From Thermacetogenium phaeum DSM 12270 (GTDB taxonomy: Bacteria; Bacillota; DSM-12270; Thermacetogeniales; Thermacetogeniaceae), in contig NC_018870.1 of the NCBI RefSeq assembly GCF_000305935.1, positions 1,009,942-1,073,941 of the forward strand: 64,000 nt of DNA, written 5' to 3'. Shown in pieces: positions 33,620-43,379 of the stretch; position 1 is the first letter of the stretch, and every line of letters starts with the position of its first letter. The notes under the pieces are model-generated. The model was given only the letters and a program-made list of their open reading frames with translations. It had not been told where the DNA came from and made no database searches. A program made the translations under genes and the position numbers.

Positions 33620-34624
33620 ATGATCATTGCCGTAGATGCTATGGGAGGTGACTTCGCTCCGGCAGAAGTAATAAGAGGGGCAGTGGAGGCGGTCAGAGAA
33701 GAGGGTGTGGAGATTATCCTGGTAGGCCCTGAAAAGATTATTGAGGAGGAGTTGAACAAGCACCATTACCCATCAGATCGGATCTCCATAGCCAATGCGA
33801 CCGAAATCATCGGGATGAATGAGCATCCTGCAACTGCAGTACGGCGAAAAAGGGATTCGTCACTGATGGTCGCGGCGCAGCTTGTGAAGAAGGGGAAGGC
33901 CTCGGCATTAATTTCTGCAGGTAATACAGGGGCTCAAATGGCCGCCTCCCTTTTGGTGCTCGGTCGCCTTGCGGGGATCGAACGCCCCGGTATTGCCACA
34001 ATTCTTCCTTCACCAAAAGGCCCCAGGGTTCTCATCGATTCCGGTGCCAATGTGGATACCAGAGCGGTGCATATTGTGCAGTTTGCTTACCTGGGTAAGA
34101 CCTATGCCGAAAGTGTCCTGGGTATTGCGAATCCCCGAGTCGCTCTTCTCAATGTGGGAGGTGAGCCCAACAAGGGGAGCGAATCGGTTCGGGAGGCCTA
34201 TCGAATACTGGAAGGGGCAGAAAAGATAAATTTTGTCGGCAACATTGAGGGGCGGGATCTCCTGACGGCGGATGTGGATGTGATAGCCTGCGACGGCTTC
34301 GTAGGCAATGTGGTTCTAAAAACGGCAGAGGGGCTGGCCATGAACCTGGTCGCAATGATGAAAAACCGGCTCAGGAAGAATCCTTTCCGGATGCTGGGGG
34401 GTATCCTCGTTCGGCCGGCATTAAAAGAGATCTTTTCGGATTTCGATTATACTGAAATCGGGGGTGCTCCTCTGCTCGGCGTCCAGGGCATCAGTATTAT
34501 TTGCCACGGGAGCTCTCACGCCCGGGCTATTCGCAGTGCAATTCGCACCGCCTCGAGGGCAGTTAAGGGGGATCTTGTCGGGCGCATTTCTAAAGCTCTC
34601 AACCTGGAGGACAACACACAATAA
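33620..34624 (+). CDS. plsX: Phosphate acyltransferase PlsX
   Basis: 334 residues from ATG 33620, 8 bases after GGAGTGA (GTG 33608 overlaps that site). MIIAVDAMGGDFAPAEVIRGA, ISAGNTGAQMAASLLVLGRLAGIERP and CDGFVGNVVLKTAEGLA are PlsX signatures. It converts acyl-ACP to acyl-phosphate for PlsY, and products of FakA feed the same step. No fapR gene precedes it. acpP follows after its own promoter. Confidence 0.95.
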   Translation: MIIAVDAMGGDFAPAEVIRGAVEAVREEGVEIILVGPEKIIEEELNKHHYPSDRISIANATEIIGMNEHPATAVRRKRDSSLMVAAQLVKKGKASALISAGNTGAQMAASLLVLGRLAGIERPGIATILPSPKGPRVLIDSGANVDTRAVHIVQFAYLGKTYAESVLGIANPRVALLNVGGEPNKGSESVREAYRILEGAEKINFVGNIEGRDLLTADVDVIACDGFVGNVVLKTAEGLAMNLVAMMKNRLRKNPFRMLGGILVRPALKEIFSDFDYTEIGGAPLLGVQGISIICHGSSHARAIRSAIRTASRAVKGDLVGRISKALNLEDNTQ

Positions 34625-34638
34625 GTTTGCCGGGGTGC

Positions 34639-34666
34639 TTGACAATTGGCGCTGACTGTTTAAAAT
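34639..34666 (+). promoter_or_regulatory. Promoter of acpP
   Basis: TTGACA (34639-34644), 16-base spacer, TAAAAT (34661-34666), about 55 bases before acpP. Confidence 0.7.
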
Positions 34667-34722
34667 GATTTTAGCTATTTTGCAAAGCTAAAAACATCCA
34701 TCAGGTGTGGGAGGTGAGATGA

Positions 34723-34971
34723 GTGACCGATCTGGACGGACAGGGAATTTTCGAGAAGGTAAAATCAATTATTGCCGAGCAATTGGGGGTGGCTGAAGAG
34801 GAGCTGACCCCTGAGACCTCCTTTGAGGATCTGAACGCCGATTCGCTGGATATTGTAGAATTGATTATGGCTCTTGAAGAGGAATTCGATCTGGAAATTC
34901 CTGATGAAGAAGCAGAGAAAATCCAGACTGTGGGAGAAATTGTGGAATATCTTAAAGATCATCTCCTTTAA
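34723..34971 (+). CDS. acpP: Acyl carrier protein
   Basis: 82 residues, acidic. [30 protein letters not shown] contains the serine (DSL) that carries 4'-phosphopantetheine. It starts at GTG 34723 behind GGGAGGTGAG; an ATG six bases earlier is in another frame and closes quickly. It holds growing acyl chains in fatty acid synthesis and sits between plsX and rnc as in Bacillus relatives. Confidence 0.96.
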   Translation: MTDLDGQGIFEKVKSIIAEQLGVAEEELTPETSFEDLNADSLDIVELIMALEEEFDLEIPDEEAEKIQTVGEIVEYLKDHLL

Positions 34972-35031
34972 AATGGCACCCGCGCCAGACGCGGGGCTTC
35001 TGATTTGGGAGGATGCCGGGGAGGCAGTAAA

Positions 35032-35739
35032 GTGAACCCCGATCTGGATGAACTCCAAAAAAAAATCAACGTTTTTTTTAGCGAGCCGCGATTGCTGGAA
35101 ACCGCTCTGACCCATCCCTCTTACATGGTCGAACATGCCGAAGTGGAGCACCACAACCAGCGGCTGGAATTCCTGGGAGATGCCATCTTGGGTTCCGTTG
35201 TGGCCTATTACCTGTATGAACACTTCCCCAAGTTCGGGGAGGGGCACCTGACAAAAACCAGGGCGGCGGTTGTTTGTGAGCCTTCTTTGGCTGCTGTTGC
35301 CAGGAAGCTGGAATTAGGGAAGTATCTGCGGCTGGGTAAGGGGGAGGAAAATTCCGGCGGCAGGAAGCGGCCGTCCATTCTTGCCGATGCCTTTGAGGCT
35401 TTGACTGCCGCCGTATTTCTTGATCAGGGTTGGGAAGCAACCTGTGATTTTCTGGCCGGACTGTTGAAGGAAGAGATCGAAAAAAACGTGCACGGGGTTA
35501 CCCGGGACTACAAAACACACCTTCAGGAGCTGGTCCAGAGCAAGGGGAATGAAAGCCCGTATTATCAAATTCTGGAAGAGTCTGGGCCGGACCATGATAA
35601 GAAGTTTACGTCCGGAGTTTTTTTAAAGGACAAACTCTTAGGCAAGGGAACGGGAAAGTCGAAAAAGGAATCGGAGCAAAATGCTGCCCGGGCTGCCTTA
35701 GAGTACTTAAGAAAAACGTCCGGATTTTTCGGGAAATGA
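35032..35739 (+). CDS. rnc: Ribonuclease III
   Basis: 235 residues from GTG 35032, 7 bases after GGGGAGG. HNQRLEFLGDAILGSVVAYYLYE is the RNase III signature with Mg-binding Glu/Asp, and ADAFEALTAAVFLDQGW holds the second acidic pair. The double-stranded RNA-binding domain covers about 155-230 (DYKTHLQELVQSKG..SGVFLKDKLLGKGTGKSKKESEQNAARAAL). It processes rRNA, SRP RNA and mRNA duplexes. Located next to smc and ftsY, as is common in Firmicutes. Confidence 0.96.
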   Translation: MNPDLDELQKKINVFFSEPRLLETALTHPSYMVEHAEVEHHNQRLEFLGDAILGSVVAYYLYEHFPKFGEGHLTKTRAAVVCEPSLAAVARKLELGKYLRLGKGEENSGGRKRPSILADAFEALTAAVFLDQGWEATCDFLAGLLKEEIEKNVHGVTRDYKTHLQELVQSKGNESPYYQILEESGPDHDKKFTSGVFLKDKLLGKGTGKSKKESEQNAARAALEYLRKTSGFFGK

Positions 35740-35852
35740 AATTCCTCCGCCTTACCCCTTGACCAGCAGGGATTTCGAATGTAGAGTCGAATATAGAGAT
35801 TGTATTCCAATAGTTATTCATAACTAATAACTGCAGTCAAGGGGGGGAGAAG

Positions 35853-36113
35853 TTGGAAGTACTTAAGGTGTCCGCTCAGTCCAATCCAAAGTCTGTCGCC
35901 GGTGCCCTAACTGCTATTTTAAGGGAGAAGGGCTCGGCGGAGATTCAGGCTGTTGGTGCGGGAGCGGTTAACCAAGCGGTGAAGGCCATTGCCATCACCC
36001 GCGGGTTTATTGCTCCCAACGGAGTCGATCTTGTAACAGTGCCTGCTTTCGTGGAAATCACCATCGACGGCGAGGAACGAACGGCGATAAAGTTTATAGT
36101 AGAGCCCAGGTAA
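35853..36113 (+). CDS. spoVS: Stage V sporulation protein S
   Basis: 86 residues. MEVLKVSAQSNPKSVAGALTAILREKGSAEIQAVGAGAVNQAVKAIAITRGF and VTVPAFVEI are SpoVS hallmarks (Alba-like fold). In Bacillus it affects spore coat assembly and the timing of septation. TTG 35853 follows GGGGGGAG closely. It is only 15 bases upstream of smc, so the two share a transcript. In the 113 bases before it, CCCCTTGAC (about 35756) and GTCAAGGGG (about 35836) form a distant inverted pair. Confidence 0.93.
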   Translation: MEVLKVSAQSNPKSVAGALTAILREKGSAEIQAVGAGAVNQAVKAIAITRGFIAPNGVDLVTVPAFVEITIDGEERTAIKFIVEPR

Positions 36114-36128
36114 GGTAATGTTATTCTG

Positions 36129-39100
36129 ATGTATTTAAAAAGATTAGAATTACGTGGTTTTAAGTCGTTTGCCGAGCGGGTGGAAATTAACTTCGAAAAG
36201 GGAATTACCGTCATCGTAGGCCCCAACGGGTGTGGGAAGAGCAATCTGACCGACGCCGTCCAGTGGGTTCTCGGTGAACAGAGCGCCAGACTGCTCAGGG
36301 GGCAGAGGATGGAGGATGTGATCTTTTCCGGGACTGCCAAAAGGCGCCCTCTGGGTATGGCAGAGGTTTCCCTGACTTTTGATAACAGCGATCAATCAGT
36401 ACCCCTTCCCTTTGAAGAAATTAGTATAACGAGGCGTGTCTACAGATCGGGGGAAGGAGAATATTATATCAATAAAAGGTCGTGCCGCCTGCGTGATATC
36501 CAGGAGCTTTTTGCTCAGTGTGGTATCAGCCGTGCGGCTTTTTCTATTACTGCGCAGGGAAAGATCGATGAGTTTGTCTCAGCCCGCCCTGAGGAGAGGC
36601 GTGTTTTTTTGGAGGAGCTGGCCGGAATAGGCAGGTACCGCCAGCGGAAGGCCGAAGCCCTGCGGAAGCTTGAGGAGACGGAAGATGCTCTGGCGAGGGT
36701 GGAGGATATAATCCTGGAAATGGAGACCCGGCGGGGGCCTCTGGAGGAGCAGGCCCGGGTTTGCGAGATCTACTGCAACCTCCGGGATGAGGTGATGGAG
36801 CTGGAGCGCCGCTTGCTGAAAGGCCAGCTGGCGGATATCAGGGAAAGGGAAAGGGCGCTGCAGCAGACGGCCCAAGAGCTTGATGCCCTCGTCGCCCGGG
36901 ACGGTAAAGTTGTTGAGATGCTGGAAGATGAATTCGATGTCTTTCAAGCCGGCCTCCGCTCGATGAAGAAGTCTTTTGGGCGGCTGGAAGGGGAATGGCA
37001 AGAGATCCAAAAACGGCATCAAGAAGCCCGCTTGGCGCGGATGCGCACGAAGGATAGAATATCCTCCTGCCTGGCACAGGAAGAGGAACTGCAGGAGAAG
37101 CTTACCGTCATCAGGCGCAGGCGAGAGGAGACAATAAGGGAACTGGAGAAGATATCGGCTCTTGGCGGCAGACTGGAGGAGCTTCTCAAGGAGGCCAAAA
37201 GGGGTTTAGAGGAGCTGGAAGAAGAGGGCAAAAATGGGGAGGCAGAGAGGGAAGCCCTGAGGAGACAGCTGGAGTCCTTGAATAAGGCTATTTTCGATAA
37301 CCTGCACCAAAAAACTGTGCTGTTGAGCGAAATTCAGGGGCTTAATAACAAAAAGGAGCTCCTTTTACGCCAGCGGGAATCTTTGACCCGAAGGGTTAAA
37401 ACGGCGGAAGAGCGCAGGGATGAGCTGGAAAGGGAAATCGGTGAAGGGGAGAAACTCCAATCCTTTTATGCCTCTTCACTGGAAGAGATCAGGAACAAAC
37501 TTGCTCAGGCGGAAAAGAGACGACAGGCCTTGAATAAGGAGCTGGATGAGACCGGGCTTAGGATACGGTCGCTTCTCAGGAAAATAGAGGGCATTAAGGA
37601 GAGGGTTCGACTCTTAAAGACAGCGGAGAAAAACCATGAGGGTTACCAGCAGGGGGTTCGCAGTATTCTCCGGGAGATCGCCCGGGGAAGGGTACTGGCC
37701 GGGGAGGAGATCCGCCTGGCCGAGGAGTTGTTCACCATAGAACCTGCCTATGAAACCGCCCTGGAAACCGCCCTCGGACGGGCTTCCCATTATTTTGTCT
37801 GCTCCACTCCGGAAACGGCCAAGAAGGCATTGGAGTTCTTGAAGACAAGCGGTTCCGGAAGGGCGAGCTTCCTTCCTTTAACGGCGGTTGAGCGGTGGGC
37901 TGCGGGAGAACGCCCCCGGCGTTTTGAGCGATTTCCCGGTATTATCGGGTGCCTGTCTGAGATTGTCTCCTGTGAGCCAAAGTACCGTTGTGTAGCCGAG
38001 TTCCTGCTGGGGCGCACCTACCTTGCAGAAGACCTCCAGGCTGCAAGCCGCTTTGCGGAACACAATGACTACAGGGTGCGGGTGGTCACACTTGACGGTG
38101 ACCTGATCCAGCTCGGTGGCCTCTTTACGGGCGGGAGATCCAAAGACCGCGGCTATCCAACCACGCGTCGCCGCAAGGTGGAGATAGGGAGGCTGGACAG
38201 GGAAATGCTCTCTTTGAAAACGGAGCTCGACGAGCTCGAAGAGCGGGAAAAAAGGGTCAAAGATCTTTTGGAGGAGAATGAGGAGCGCAGCCGGGAGTTA
38301 CAGGAACGGCGTTACCGGTTTGAAGATGCCCGCAGGGAGGCGGAGCAGAGAATAGCCGCTCTGAAGCAGGAATGGAAGCAGATCGATGCCTCGAAGGAAA
38401 CCTCGCTGCTGGAAAGGGAAGAACAGATGTTCCAAGAAGAGGATCTCGACAGGCGAATTGAACTGTTGAAACAGAAGCTGTCTGCGGTGGAGCAGGCAGA
38501 GAAACAGTTGAACGCCGAAAGAGAGAAGATTGAAAAAAGGCTGGCCGATAGCGAGCAGAAAAGAAGCGCCGTTCTCACCGCACTGTCCTCCGCCCAGGTG
38601 CAGTACAGCTCGTTATCCCAAGAACTGAAGCTGCAACAGGATAAGCTGCGGGGGCTGGAACATCAGCTGCGGCTGCAGGAGGGGGAGCAACGAGAGGTGG
38701 AGGAGAGGCTTACGGAGCTGTGTGGGGTAATTTCCGCCCTCCACAGGCGGGAGCGGGAACTATCGGAAAGGATCACAGCTCTGAATAAACAGGGCAGGGA
38801 ACTGGGGGATATGATTGCCTTTCTTAAAAACAAGGTTGCTGCCCGCGAGAGGTTTGTCGAGGCGAGAAGGAAGAGGATCGAAAAACTGCGGCAAAGACAC
38901 CTGAAGAGCAGTCAGCAGCTGGAAAACACCGAACTTAAACTTAAGCATCTGCTTGAGAAAAAAGAGCAGCTGTTGGCCGATGCCCGGGAGCGGCGCCTGG
39001 ATGTATCGGAAGAGCAGATAAAACCGCTGAAACGTGAAGAGGAGATCGCTCTAAGAGAAAGGATCTCTACTTGTAAGAGGGAGATGGACAGCCTCGGGAA

Positions 39101-39722
39101 TATCAACTTTGCAGCTCCGGGGGAATATAAAACGCTGCGAGAGAGGATTGACTGCCTGCTGGAACAGAAAAAGGACCTCGATGAGGCCAAAAGTTCCCTG
39201 CTGAAGATGATCCGGGAAATGGACGGGATCGCTGCCGACCGCTTTCTGAAAACATTTCGGATGGTGAGGCAAAATTTCGAGGATATTTTTCAAAGCCTCT
39301 GCGAGGGGAGAGCGGATCTGGTTCTGACAGATGAGTCCAATCCACTGGAAACCGGGGTTGACATCGTAGTGCTGCCCCGCGGTAAAAAGCCTCGCCATCT
39401 TTCTCTTCTCTCCGGAGGGGAAAAATCGCTGACCGGGATTGCCTTTTTATTTGCCATGCTCAAGACTCAGCCTGCCCCCTTCTATTTTTTGGATGAAATC
39501 GAGGCTTTTCTCGATGAAGCCAACCTCATTCGCTTCACCGGCTTTTTGAAGGAGTGGAGCGCGAGTTCGCAGCTGATTTTGATTTCGCACCGCTACCAGA
39601 CGATGCAAATTGCGGATCACCTCTACGGTGTGACTATGGAAGAGCCGGGGGTTTCCAAGCTTGTTTCGGTCCATCTGAGCGATTACCTTCCTGATGATGA
39701 AAAGGAGAGGCAAATCTCTTAA
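36129..39722 (+). CDS. smc: Chromosome segregation protein SMC
   Basis: 1,197 residues, full length. The N-terminal head has Walker A GPNGCGKSN (about 32-40); coiled coils run about 170-510 and 690-1000; the hinge lies between (about 520-670, YETALETALGRASHYFVC..GGLFTGGRS). The C-terminal head has LSGGEKSLTGIAFLFAML and Walker B FYFLDEIEAFLDEAN. SMC forms the condensin ring with ScpA and ScpB, which are not in this window. It is followed by ftsY after 95 bases. Confidence 0.97.
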   Translation: MYLKRLELRGFKSFAERVEINFEKGITVIVGPNGCGKSNLTDAVQWVLGEQSARLLRGQRMEDVIFSGTAKRRPLGMAEVSLTFDNSDQSVPLPFEEISITRRVYRSGEGEYYINKRSCRLRDIQELFAQCGISRAAFSITAQGKIDEFVSARPEERRVFLEELAGIGRYRQRKAEALRKLEETEDALARVEDIILEMETRRGPLEEQARVCEIYCNLRDEVMELERRLLKGQLADIRERERALQQTAQELDALVARDGKVVEMLEDEFDVFQAGLRSMKKSFGRLEGEWQEIQKRHQEARLARMRTKDRISSCLAQEEELQEKLTVIRRRREETIRELEKISALGGRLEELLKEAKRGLEELEEEGKNGEAEREALRRQLESLNKAIFDNLHQKTVLLSEIQGLNNKKELLLRQRESLTRRVKTAEERRDELEREIGEGEKLQSFYASSLEEIRNKLAQAEKRRQALNKELDETGLRIRSLLRKIEGIKERVRLLKTAEKNHEGYQQGVRSILREIARGRVLAGEEIRLAEELFTIEPAYETALETALGRASHYFVCSTPETAKKALEFLKTSGSGRASFLPLTAVERWAAGERPRRFERFPGIIGCLSEIVSCEPKYRCVAEFLLGRTYLAEDLQAASRFAEHNDYRVRVVTLDGDLIQLGGLFTGGRSKDRGYPTTRRRKVEIGRLDREMLSLKTELDELEEREKRVKDLLEENEERSRELQERRYRFEDARREAEQRIAALKQEWKQIDASKETSLLEREEQMFQEEDLDRRIELLKQKLSAVEQAEKQLNAEREKIEKRLADSEQKRSAVLTALSSAQVQYSSLSQELKLQQDKLRGLEHQLRLQEGEQREVEERLTELCGVISALHRRERELSERITALNKQGRELGDMIAFLKNKVAARERFVEARRKRIEKLRQRHLKSSQQLENTELKLKHLLEKKEQLLADARERRLDVSEEQIKPLKREEEIALRERISTCKREMDSLGNINFAAPGEYKTLRERIDCLLEQKKDLDEAKSSLLKMIREMDGIAADRFLKTFRMVRQNFEDIFQSLCEGRADLVLTDESNPLETGVDIVVLPRGKKPRHLSLLSGGEKSLTGIAFLFAMLKTQPAPFYFLDEIEAFLDEANLIRFTGFLKEWSASSQLILISHRYQTMQIADHLYGVTMEEPGVSKLVSVHLSDYLPDDEKERQIS

Positions 39723-39817
39723 ACTCCTGGAATATCGAGTATGCCAGGGGGTTGGTTAGTAAATCCTTGATTCTGTGGTAAAATATTTTTATCTCGGAAG
39801 AGAGAGGGTTGGGAGCA

Positions 39818-40744
39818 ATGGTAGCTTTTTTCCCCAAGCTGAAGGAAACTCTTGCTAAAACACGTGAGAGCTTTGTAAGCAAAGTAACCCAGCTTGTCCG
39901 GAGGCACGATAAAATAGACGAGGATTTCTATGAGGAGCTGGAGGAAATCCTGCTGCAGGCCGATGTTGGGGTTGCCGCCACTTCTCGCCTGATCGACGCC
40001 GTTCGTGCCGATGTCAAGAAGAAGAAAATCGGTAACCCTGAGGATGTGCGCCTGCTGCTGAGGGAAAGAATGGAGGAACTGCTGGGAGAGAATGCGCCTC
40101 TCCAGTTCGCTACCGCTCCACCAACGGTCATCCTTGTAGTTGGTGTTAACGGGGTTGGGAAGACCACAACCATCGGCAAACTGGCCTACCGGTTGAGGCA
40201 GGAGGGGAGAAGGGTGCTGCTTGCCGCCGCGGACACCTTCCGGGCTGCGGCCATTGAGCAGCTGGAGGTCTGGAGGGAAAGGGCAGGAGCTGATATCGTT
40301 AAACACCAGCCGGGGTCTGATTCCGCTGCCGTCGTCTATGATGCCCTCCAGGCGGCGAGGAAAAGGGGGGTTGATGTCGTCATCATCGATACCGCTGGCC
40401 GCCTCCATACCAAGACCAACCTGATGGAAGAGTTGCGCAAGATCAAAAGAGTGGTCAGCAGGGAGATCCCGGGAGCTCCTCACGAGGTTCTTCTGGTGGT
40501 GGATGCGGCAACAGGCCAAAACGCTTTGCGGCAGGCGGAATTATTCGGCGAAGCTACAGATGTCACTGGCATTGTGTTGACGAAGCTGGACGGCACCGCT
40601 AAGGGTGGAGTAGTGCTGGCCATTCGGGAGGAACGGGGGATCCCGGTAAAACTCATCGGTACAGGTGAGCGGCCGGAGGATCTCAAGGTTTTCGACGGAA
40701 AGGAGTTCGTAGCGGCCCTTTTTGCTGAGGAGGGTGAGGAATGA
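39818..40744 (+). CDS. ftsY: Signal recognition particle receptor FtsY
   Basis: 308 residues, the short form without a long acidic A domain. The N domain (about 1-95) is followed by the G domain with GVNGVGKTTTIGKLAYRL, DTFRAAAIEQLE, IDTAGRLHTKTNLMEEL and TKLDGTAKGG. It receives ribosome-SRP complexes at the membrane. ATG 39818 is chosen over TTG 39809, which is too close to the ribosome site. It overlaps the next gene by ATGA, so mtnP is translationally coupled to ftsY. Confidence 0.96.
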   Translation: MVAFFPKLKETLAKTRESFVSKVTQLVRRHDKIDEDFYEELEEILLQADVGVAATSRLIDAVRADVKKKKIGNPEDVRLLLRERMEELLGENAPLQFATAPPTVILVVGVNGVGKTTTIGKLAYRLRQEGRRVLLAAADTFRAAAIEQLEVWRERAGADIVKHQPGSDSAAVVYDALQAARKRGVDVVIIDTAGRLHTKTNLMEELRKIKRVVSREIPGAPHEVLLVVDAATGQNALRQAELFGEATDVTGIVLTKLDGTAKGGVVLAIREERGIPVKLIGTGERPEDLKVFDGKEFVAALFAEEGEE

Positions 40745-41553
40745 GAGCTGCAGTCATCGGAGGAACGGGTTTTTACAGTCCCGGTTTGTTGGATGAGGAG
40801 AGAGACCTGACCGTTGCCACTCCTTACGGGGAGGTTGCCTTGAAGGAGGGGAGTTACCATGGTAAAGAACTGGTTTTTCTGGCGCGGCACGGGGTGGATC
40901 ACGCCTTCCCCCCTCACCTGGTCAACTATCGGGCGAACATCTGGGCGTTGAAAGCTGTGGGGGTCCAAACGGTATTGGCCACTGCAGCAACCGGTTCCTT
41001 GAACGAGGATATGAGACCTGGGGAGATCGTTCTTGTTGACCAGTTTCTGGATTTTACAAAGTCGCGGCCTCAAACCTTCTACGAAGGGGGTGAGGCGGGG
41101 GTTCTTCACGTAGATATGACCGAGCCCTATTGCCCCGAAGTGCGACGACACCTTATTGCGGTTGCCCAGCAGCTTGAGCGGAGAGTCCACCCCAAGGGAA
41201 CCTATGTCTGTACGGAGGGGCCGCGTTACGAAACGCCAGCAGAGATTCAAATGTACCGGCAGTTAGGTGGTGATGTGGTGGGCATGACCAGCGTCCCCGA
41301 GGTAGTGCTGGCCAGAGAAGCCGGCCTCTGCTATGCCACTCTGGCACTTGTTACCAATTACGCCGCCGGGATCTCCAAAAACCCTCTTTCCCACAGAGAG
41401 GTGCTCGAGGAGATGGCCAGGTCGCAAGAGGTTTTGCGGAAGCTGATCTTCTCTGCCCTGGTGACCCTTCCAGAGGAGCGCAACTGTGCCTGTGCTCGGG
41501 CAGCTGCCGAACTCGGCTCTTTGGGGCAGAAGTCCATGCAGCAAGGAGATTAG
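40741..41553 (+). CDS. mtnP: Methylthioadenosine/methylthioinosine phosphorylase
   Basis: 270 residues. VIGGTGFYSPGLL, FLARHGVDHAFPPHLVNYRANIWALK, CTEGPRYETPAEIQMYRQLGGDVVGMTSVPEVVLAREAGLCYATLALVTNYAAG are blocks of the trimeric MTA phosphorylase group. It would split MTA to adenine, or methylthioinosine to hypoxanthine, plus 5-methylthioribose-1-phosphate. Because the downstream deaminase can turn MTA into methylthioinosine, the latter is a real possibility. It has an ATGA overlap with ftsY, an unusual partner. Confidence 0.88.
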   Translation: MRAAVIGGTGFYSPGLLDEERDLTVATPYGEVALKEGSYHGKELVFLARHGVDHAFPPHLVNYRANIWALKAVGVQTVLATAATGSLNEDMRPGEIVLVDQFLDFTKSRPQTFYEGGEAGVLHVDMTEPYCPEVRRHLIAVAQQLERRVHPKGTYVCTEGPRYETPAEIQMYRQLGGDVVGMTSVPEVVLAREAGLCYATLALVTNYAAGISKNPLSHREVLEEMARSQEVLRKLIFSALVTLPEERNCACARAAAELGSLGQKSMQQGD

Positions 41554-41628
41554 CAGGACAGGAATCTGTTCTCTCATCAGCCGATAAAGGAATTTATTTC
41601 TTGTCAAACACGAGTTAGAAGGGGTAGA

Positions 41629-42678
41629 GTGCTGATGGATGTTTTGCGCTGGGAAGGAGAGCGGTTATACCTGCTCGATCAGAGAGAGTTGCCGCACCGG
41701 GTCGAATATCTGCCCTGTTCTCATTATCGTGATGTGGCTGCAGCCATCCGCCAACTGAGTGTCCGGGGAGCTCCGGCCATCGGTGTGGCGGCAGCCTTTG
41801 GTTATGCCCTGGCTGCTTTTAATTACTCCGAAGATGGAAAAGTGGCCCTGTCGGAGTACATGGAAGAGGCTGCCCGGGAATTACTGGCAACGCGCCCGAC
41901 GGCCGTCAATCTCCGCTGGGCGCTTGACGAGATGAGGGCGGCGTATCAAGCCCTGAACGGCAAGAGCCTAAAGGAAATCAGAGATGGGCTGCTGGCGGCG
42001 GCATTTAAGATTCAGGCGGCGGAAAAAAAGCGGGATGAAAGGATGGCCTCCTTCGGAGCTTCCCTAATCCCTTCCCGTGCCTGCATCCTTACCTATTGCA
42101 ATACCGGAGCACTGGCGACGACGGGATGGGGGACGGCTCTGGGGATAATTCGGGAGGCCCATCGTCAGGGGAAAGATCTCCACATTTACGTTCCGGAGAC
42201 GCGACCGGTGCTGCAGGGTGCCCGGCTGACGGCCTGGGAGCTGCAGGAGGCCGGTATTCCTTATACCCTGATCACCGATAATATGGCCGGTTATGTTTTT
42301 GCTCACGGGGGAATCGATCTGGTGCTGGTGGGGGCCGACTGCATTGCAGCAAGCGGCGATTTCGCCAATAAGATCGGCACCTATACCCTCTCCGTTTTGG
42401 CCAACTATCATAACTGCCCCTTTTACGTGGCCGCCCCTCTTTCTACAGTTGATCTGACGGTCAAGACGGGGCAAGAGATCCCCATCGAGATGCGCGACCC
42501 CCGGGAGGTCAGGGAGATCGGTGGGAAGCTGATCACCCTGGAGGGCTGCCCCGTTCTCAACCCCTCCTTTGATGTGGTACCCCATCAGTTGGTAACGGCC
42601 TTCATCACAGATAAGGGAATCCTTAAACCTCCCTTTGAGGAAGCCCTGGCAGCGGCGTTCAAGGGTGGGAGTGAATGA
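41629..42678 (+). CDS. mtnA: Methylthioribose-1-phosphate isomerase
   Basis: 349 residues. SVRGAPAIGVAAAFGYALAA, ILTYCNTGALATTGWGTALG (catalytic Cys), TLITDNMAGYVFAHGGIDLVLVGADCIAASGDFANKIGTY (catalytic Asp) are MtnA motifs, distinguishing it from the related eIF2B subunits. It converts methylthioribose-1-P to methylthioribulose-1-P. GTG 41629 or ATG 41635 can start after AAGGGG. Its end overlaps the aldolase gene by 4 bases. Confidence 0.95.
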   Translation: MLMDVLRWEGERLYLLDQRELPHRVEYLPCSHYRDVAAAIRQLSVRGAPAIGVAAAFGYALAAFNYSEDGKVALSEYMEEAARELLATRPTAVNLRWALDEMRAAYQALNGKSLKEIRDGLLAAAFKIQAAEKKRDERMASFGASLIPSRACILTYCNTGALATTGWGTALGIIREAHRQGKDLHIYVPETRPVLQGARLTAWELQEAGIPYTLITDNMAGYVFAHGGIDLVLVGADCIAASGDFANKIGTYTLSVLANYHNCPFYVAAPLSTVDLTVKTGQEIPIEMRDPREVREIGGKLITLEGCPVLNPSFDVVPHQLVTAFITDKGILKPPFEEALAAAFKGGSE

Positions 42679-43379
42679 TGTTCCATCAAAAGACGGCAGC
42701 AGAGATCGTTGCGGTTGGTCGCCAGCTAGTGAGTAAAGGGCTTGTCTCAGGAACATGGGGGAATATCAGTGCCCGCATTCCCGGAGCCGGTGACTTTCTG
42801 ATTACTCCGAGCGGTGTGCCCTATGAGAGCCTGGATGCTCAAGACCTGGTTCTCTTAGATCCGGAGGGTAAGGTGAAAAAGGGTACTCTGCGCCCCTCCA
42901 CCGAAACCCCTTTGCACATCGCCATCTATAAAAAGCGCCCAGATGTTCTGGCGATCGTTCACACGCACAGCCCTTATGCATCAGTTTTCGCCGTCAACCG
43001 TAGGGAACTGCCGCCGGTTCTGGAGGAACAGGCACAGCTTCTAGGGGGAACTGTACGAGTGGCGCCCTACGCGCCTCCCGGAAGCAAAGAACTGGCTGAT
43101 GGAGCGGTGACCGCCCTGGAGGGGCGATCTGCTGTTATTTTGGCCAACCACGGTGTGGTGGGGGTAGGGCGTTCACTGAAAGATGCCCTGCTCATCTGTC
43201 AGGTGGTGGAAAAAGGGGCACAGGTCTTCCTGCTGGCCCAGCTCTCCGGTAAGCCGCATGTTCTTTCGGAAAGGGATGTTGCGCTGTTGCGCAGAAACTT
43301 CCTGGAGAAATACGGGCAGAATCCTCTATCCTCTGCCTGTGCCTTAAAAGAGCAAAGCCGAAAGGATGATGACAATTGA
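42675..43379 (+). CDS. Class II aldolase/adducin family protein, probable methylthioribulose-1-P aldolase
   Basis: 234 residues. GLVSGTWGNISARIP, FLITPSGVPYESL, RPSTETPLHIAIYKKRPDVLAIVHTHSPYASVFA (Zn-binding HxH and acidic Glu) and ILANHGVVGVG are the FucA/AraD/MtnB fold motifs. The same fold covers MtnB dehydratase and aldolases. Since mtnW, mtnX, mtnK, mtnC and mtnD are absent around it, cleavage of methylthioribulose-1-P to DHAP and methylthioacetaldehyde (the DHAP shunt) is the more economical reading. It overlaps both neighbours by 4 bases. Confidence 0.82.
   Translation: MMFHQKTAAEIVAVGRQLVSKGLVSGTWGNISARIPGAGDFLITPSGVPYESLDAQDLVLLDPEGKVKKGTLRPSTETPLHIAIYKKRPDVLAIVHTHSPYASVFAVNRRELPPVLEEQAQLLGGTVRVAPYAPPGSKELADGAVTALEGRSAVILANHGVVGVGRSLKDALLICQVVEKGAQVFLLAQLSGKPHVLSERDVALLRRNFLEKYGQNPLSSACALKEQSRKDDDN

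Noticed and set aside
34978-34996. Short hairpin CCCGCG/CGCGGG between acpP and rnc
   Set aside because: Stem is only 6 bp and followed by CTTCTGAT rather than a T run, so not called a terminator.
35756-35844. Distant inverted pair CCCCTTGAC/GTCAAGGGG before spoVS
   Set aside because: Nine-base arms about 80 bases apart with a G-rich ribosome site as one arm; likely chance.
39740-39800. Possible promoter TTGGTT...TAAAAT before ftsY
   Set aside because: Spacing is 21 bases and the alternative TTGATT is only 6-7 bases from the -10, so neither is acceptable.
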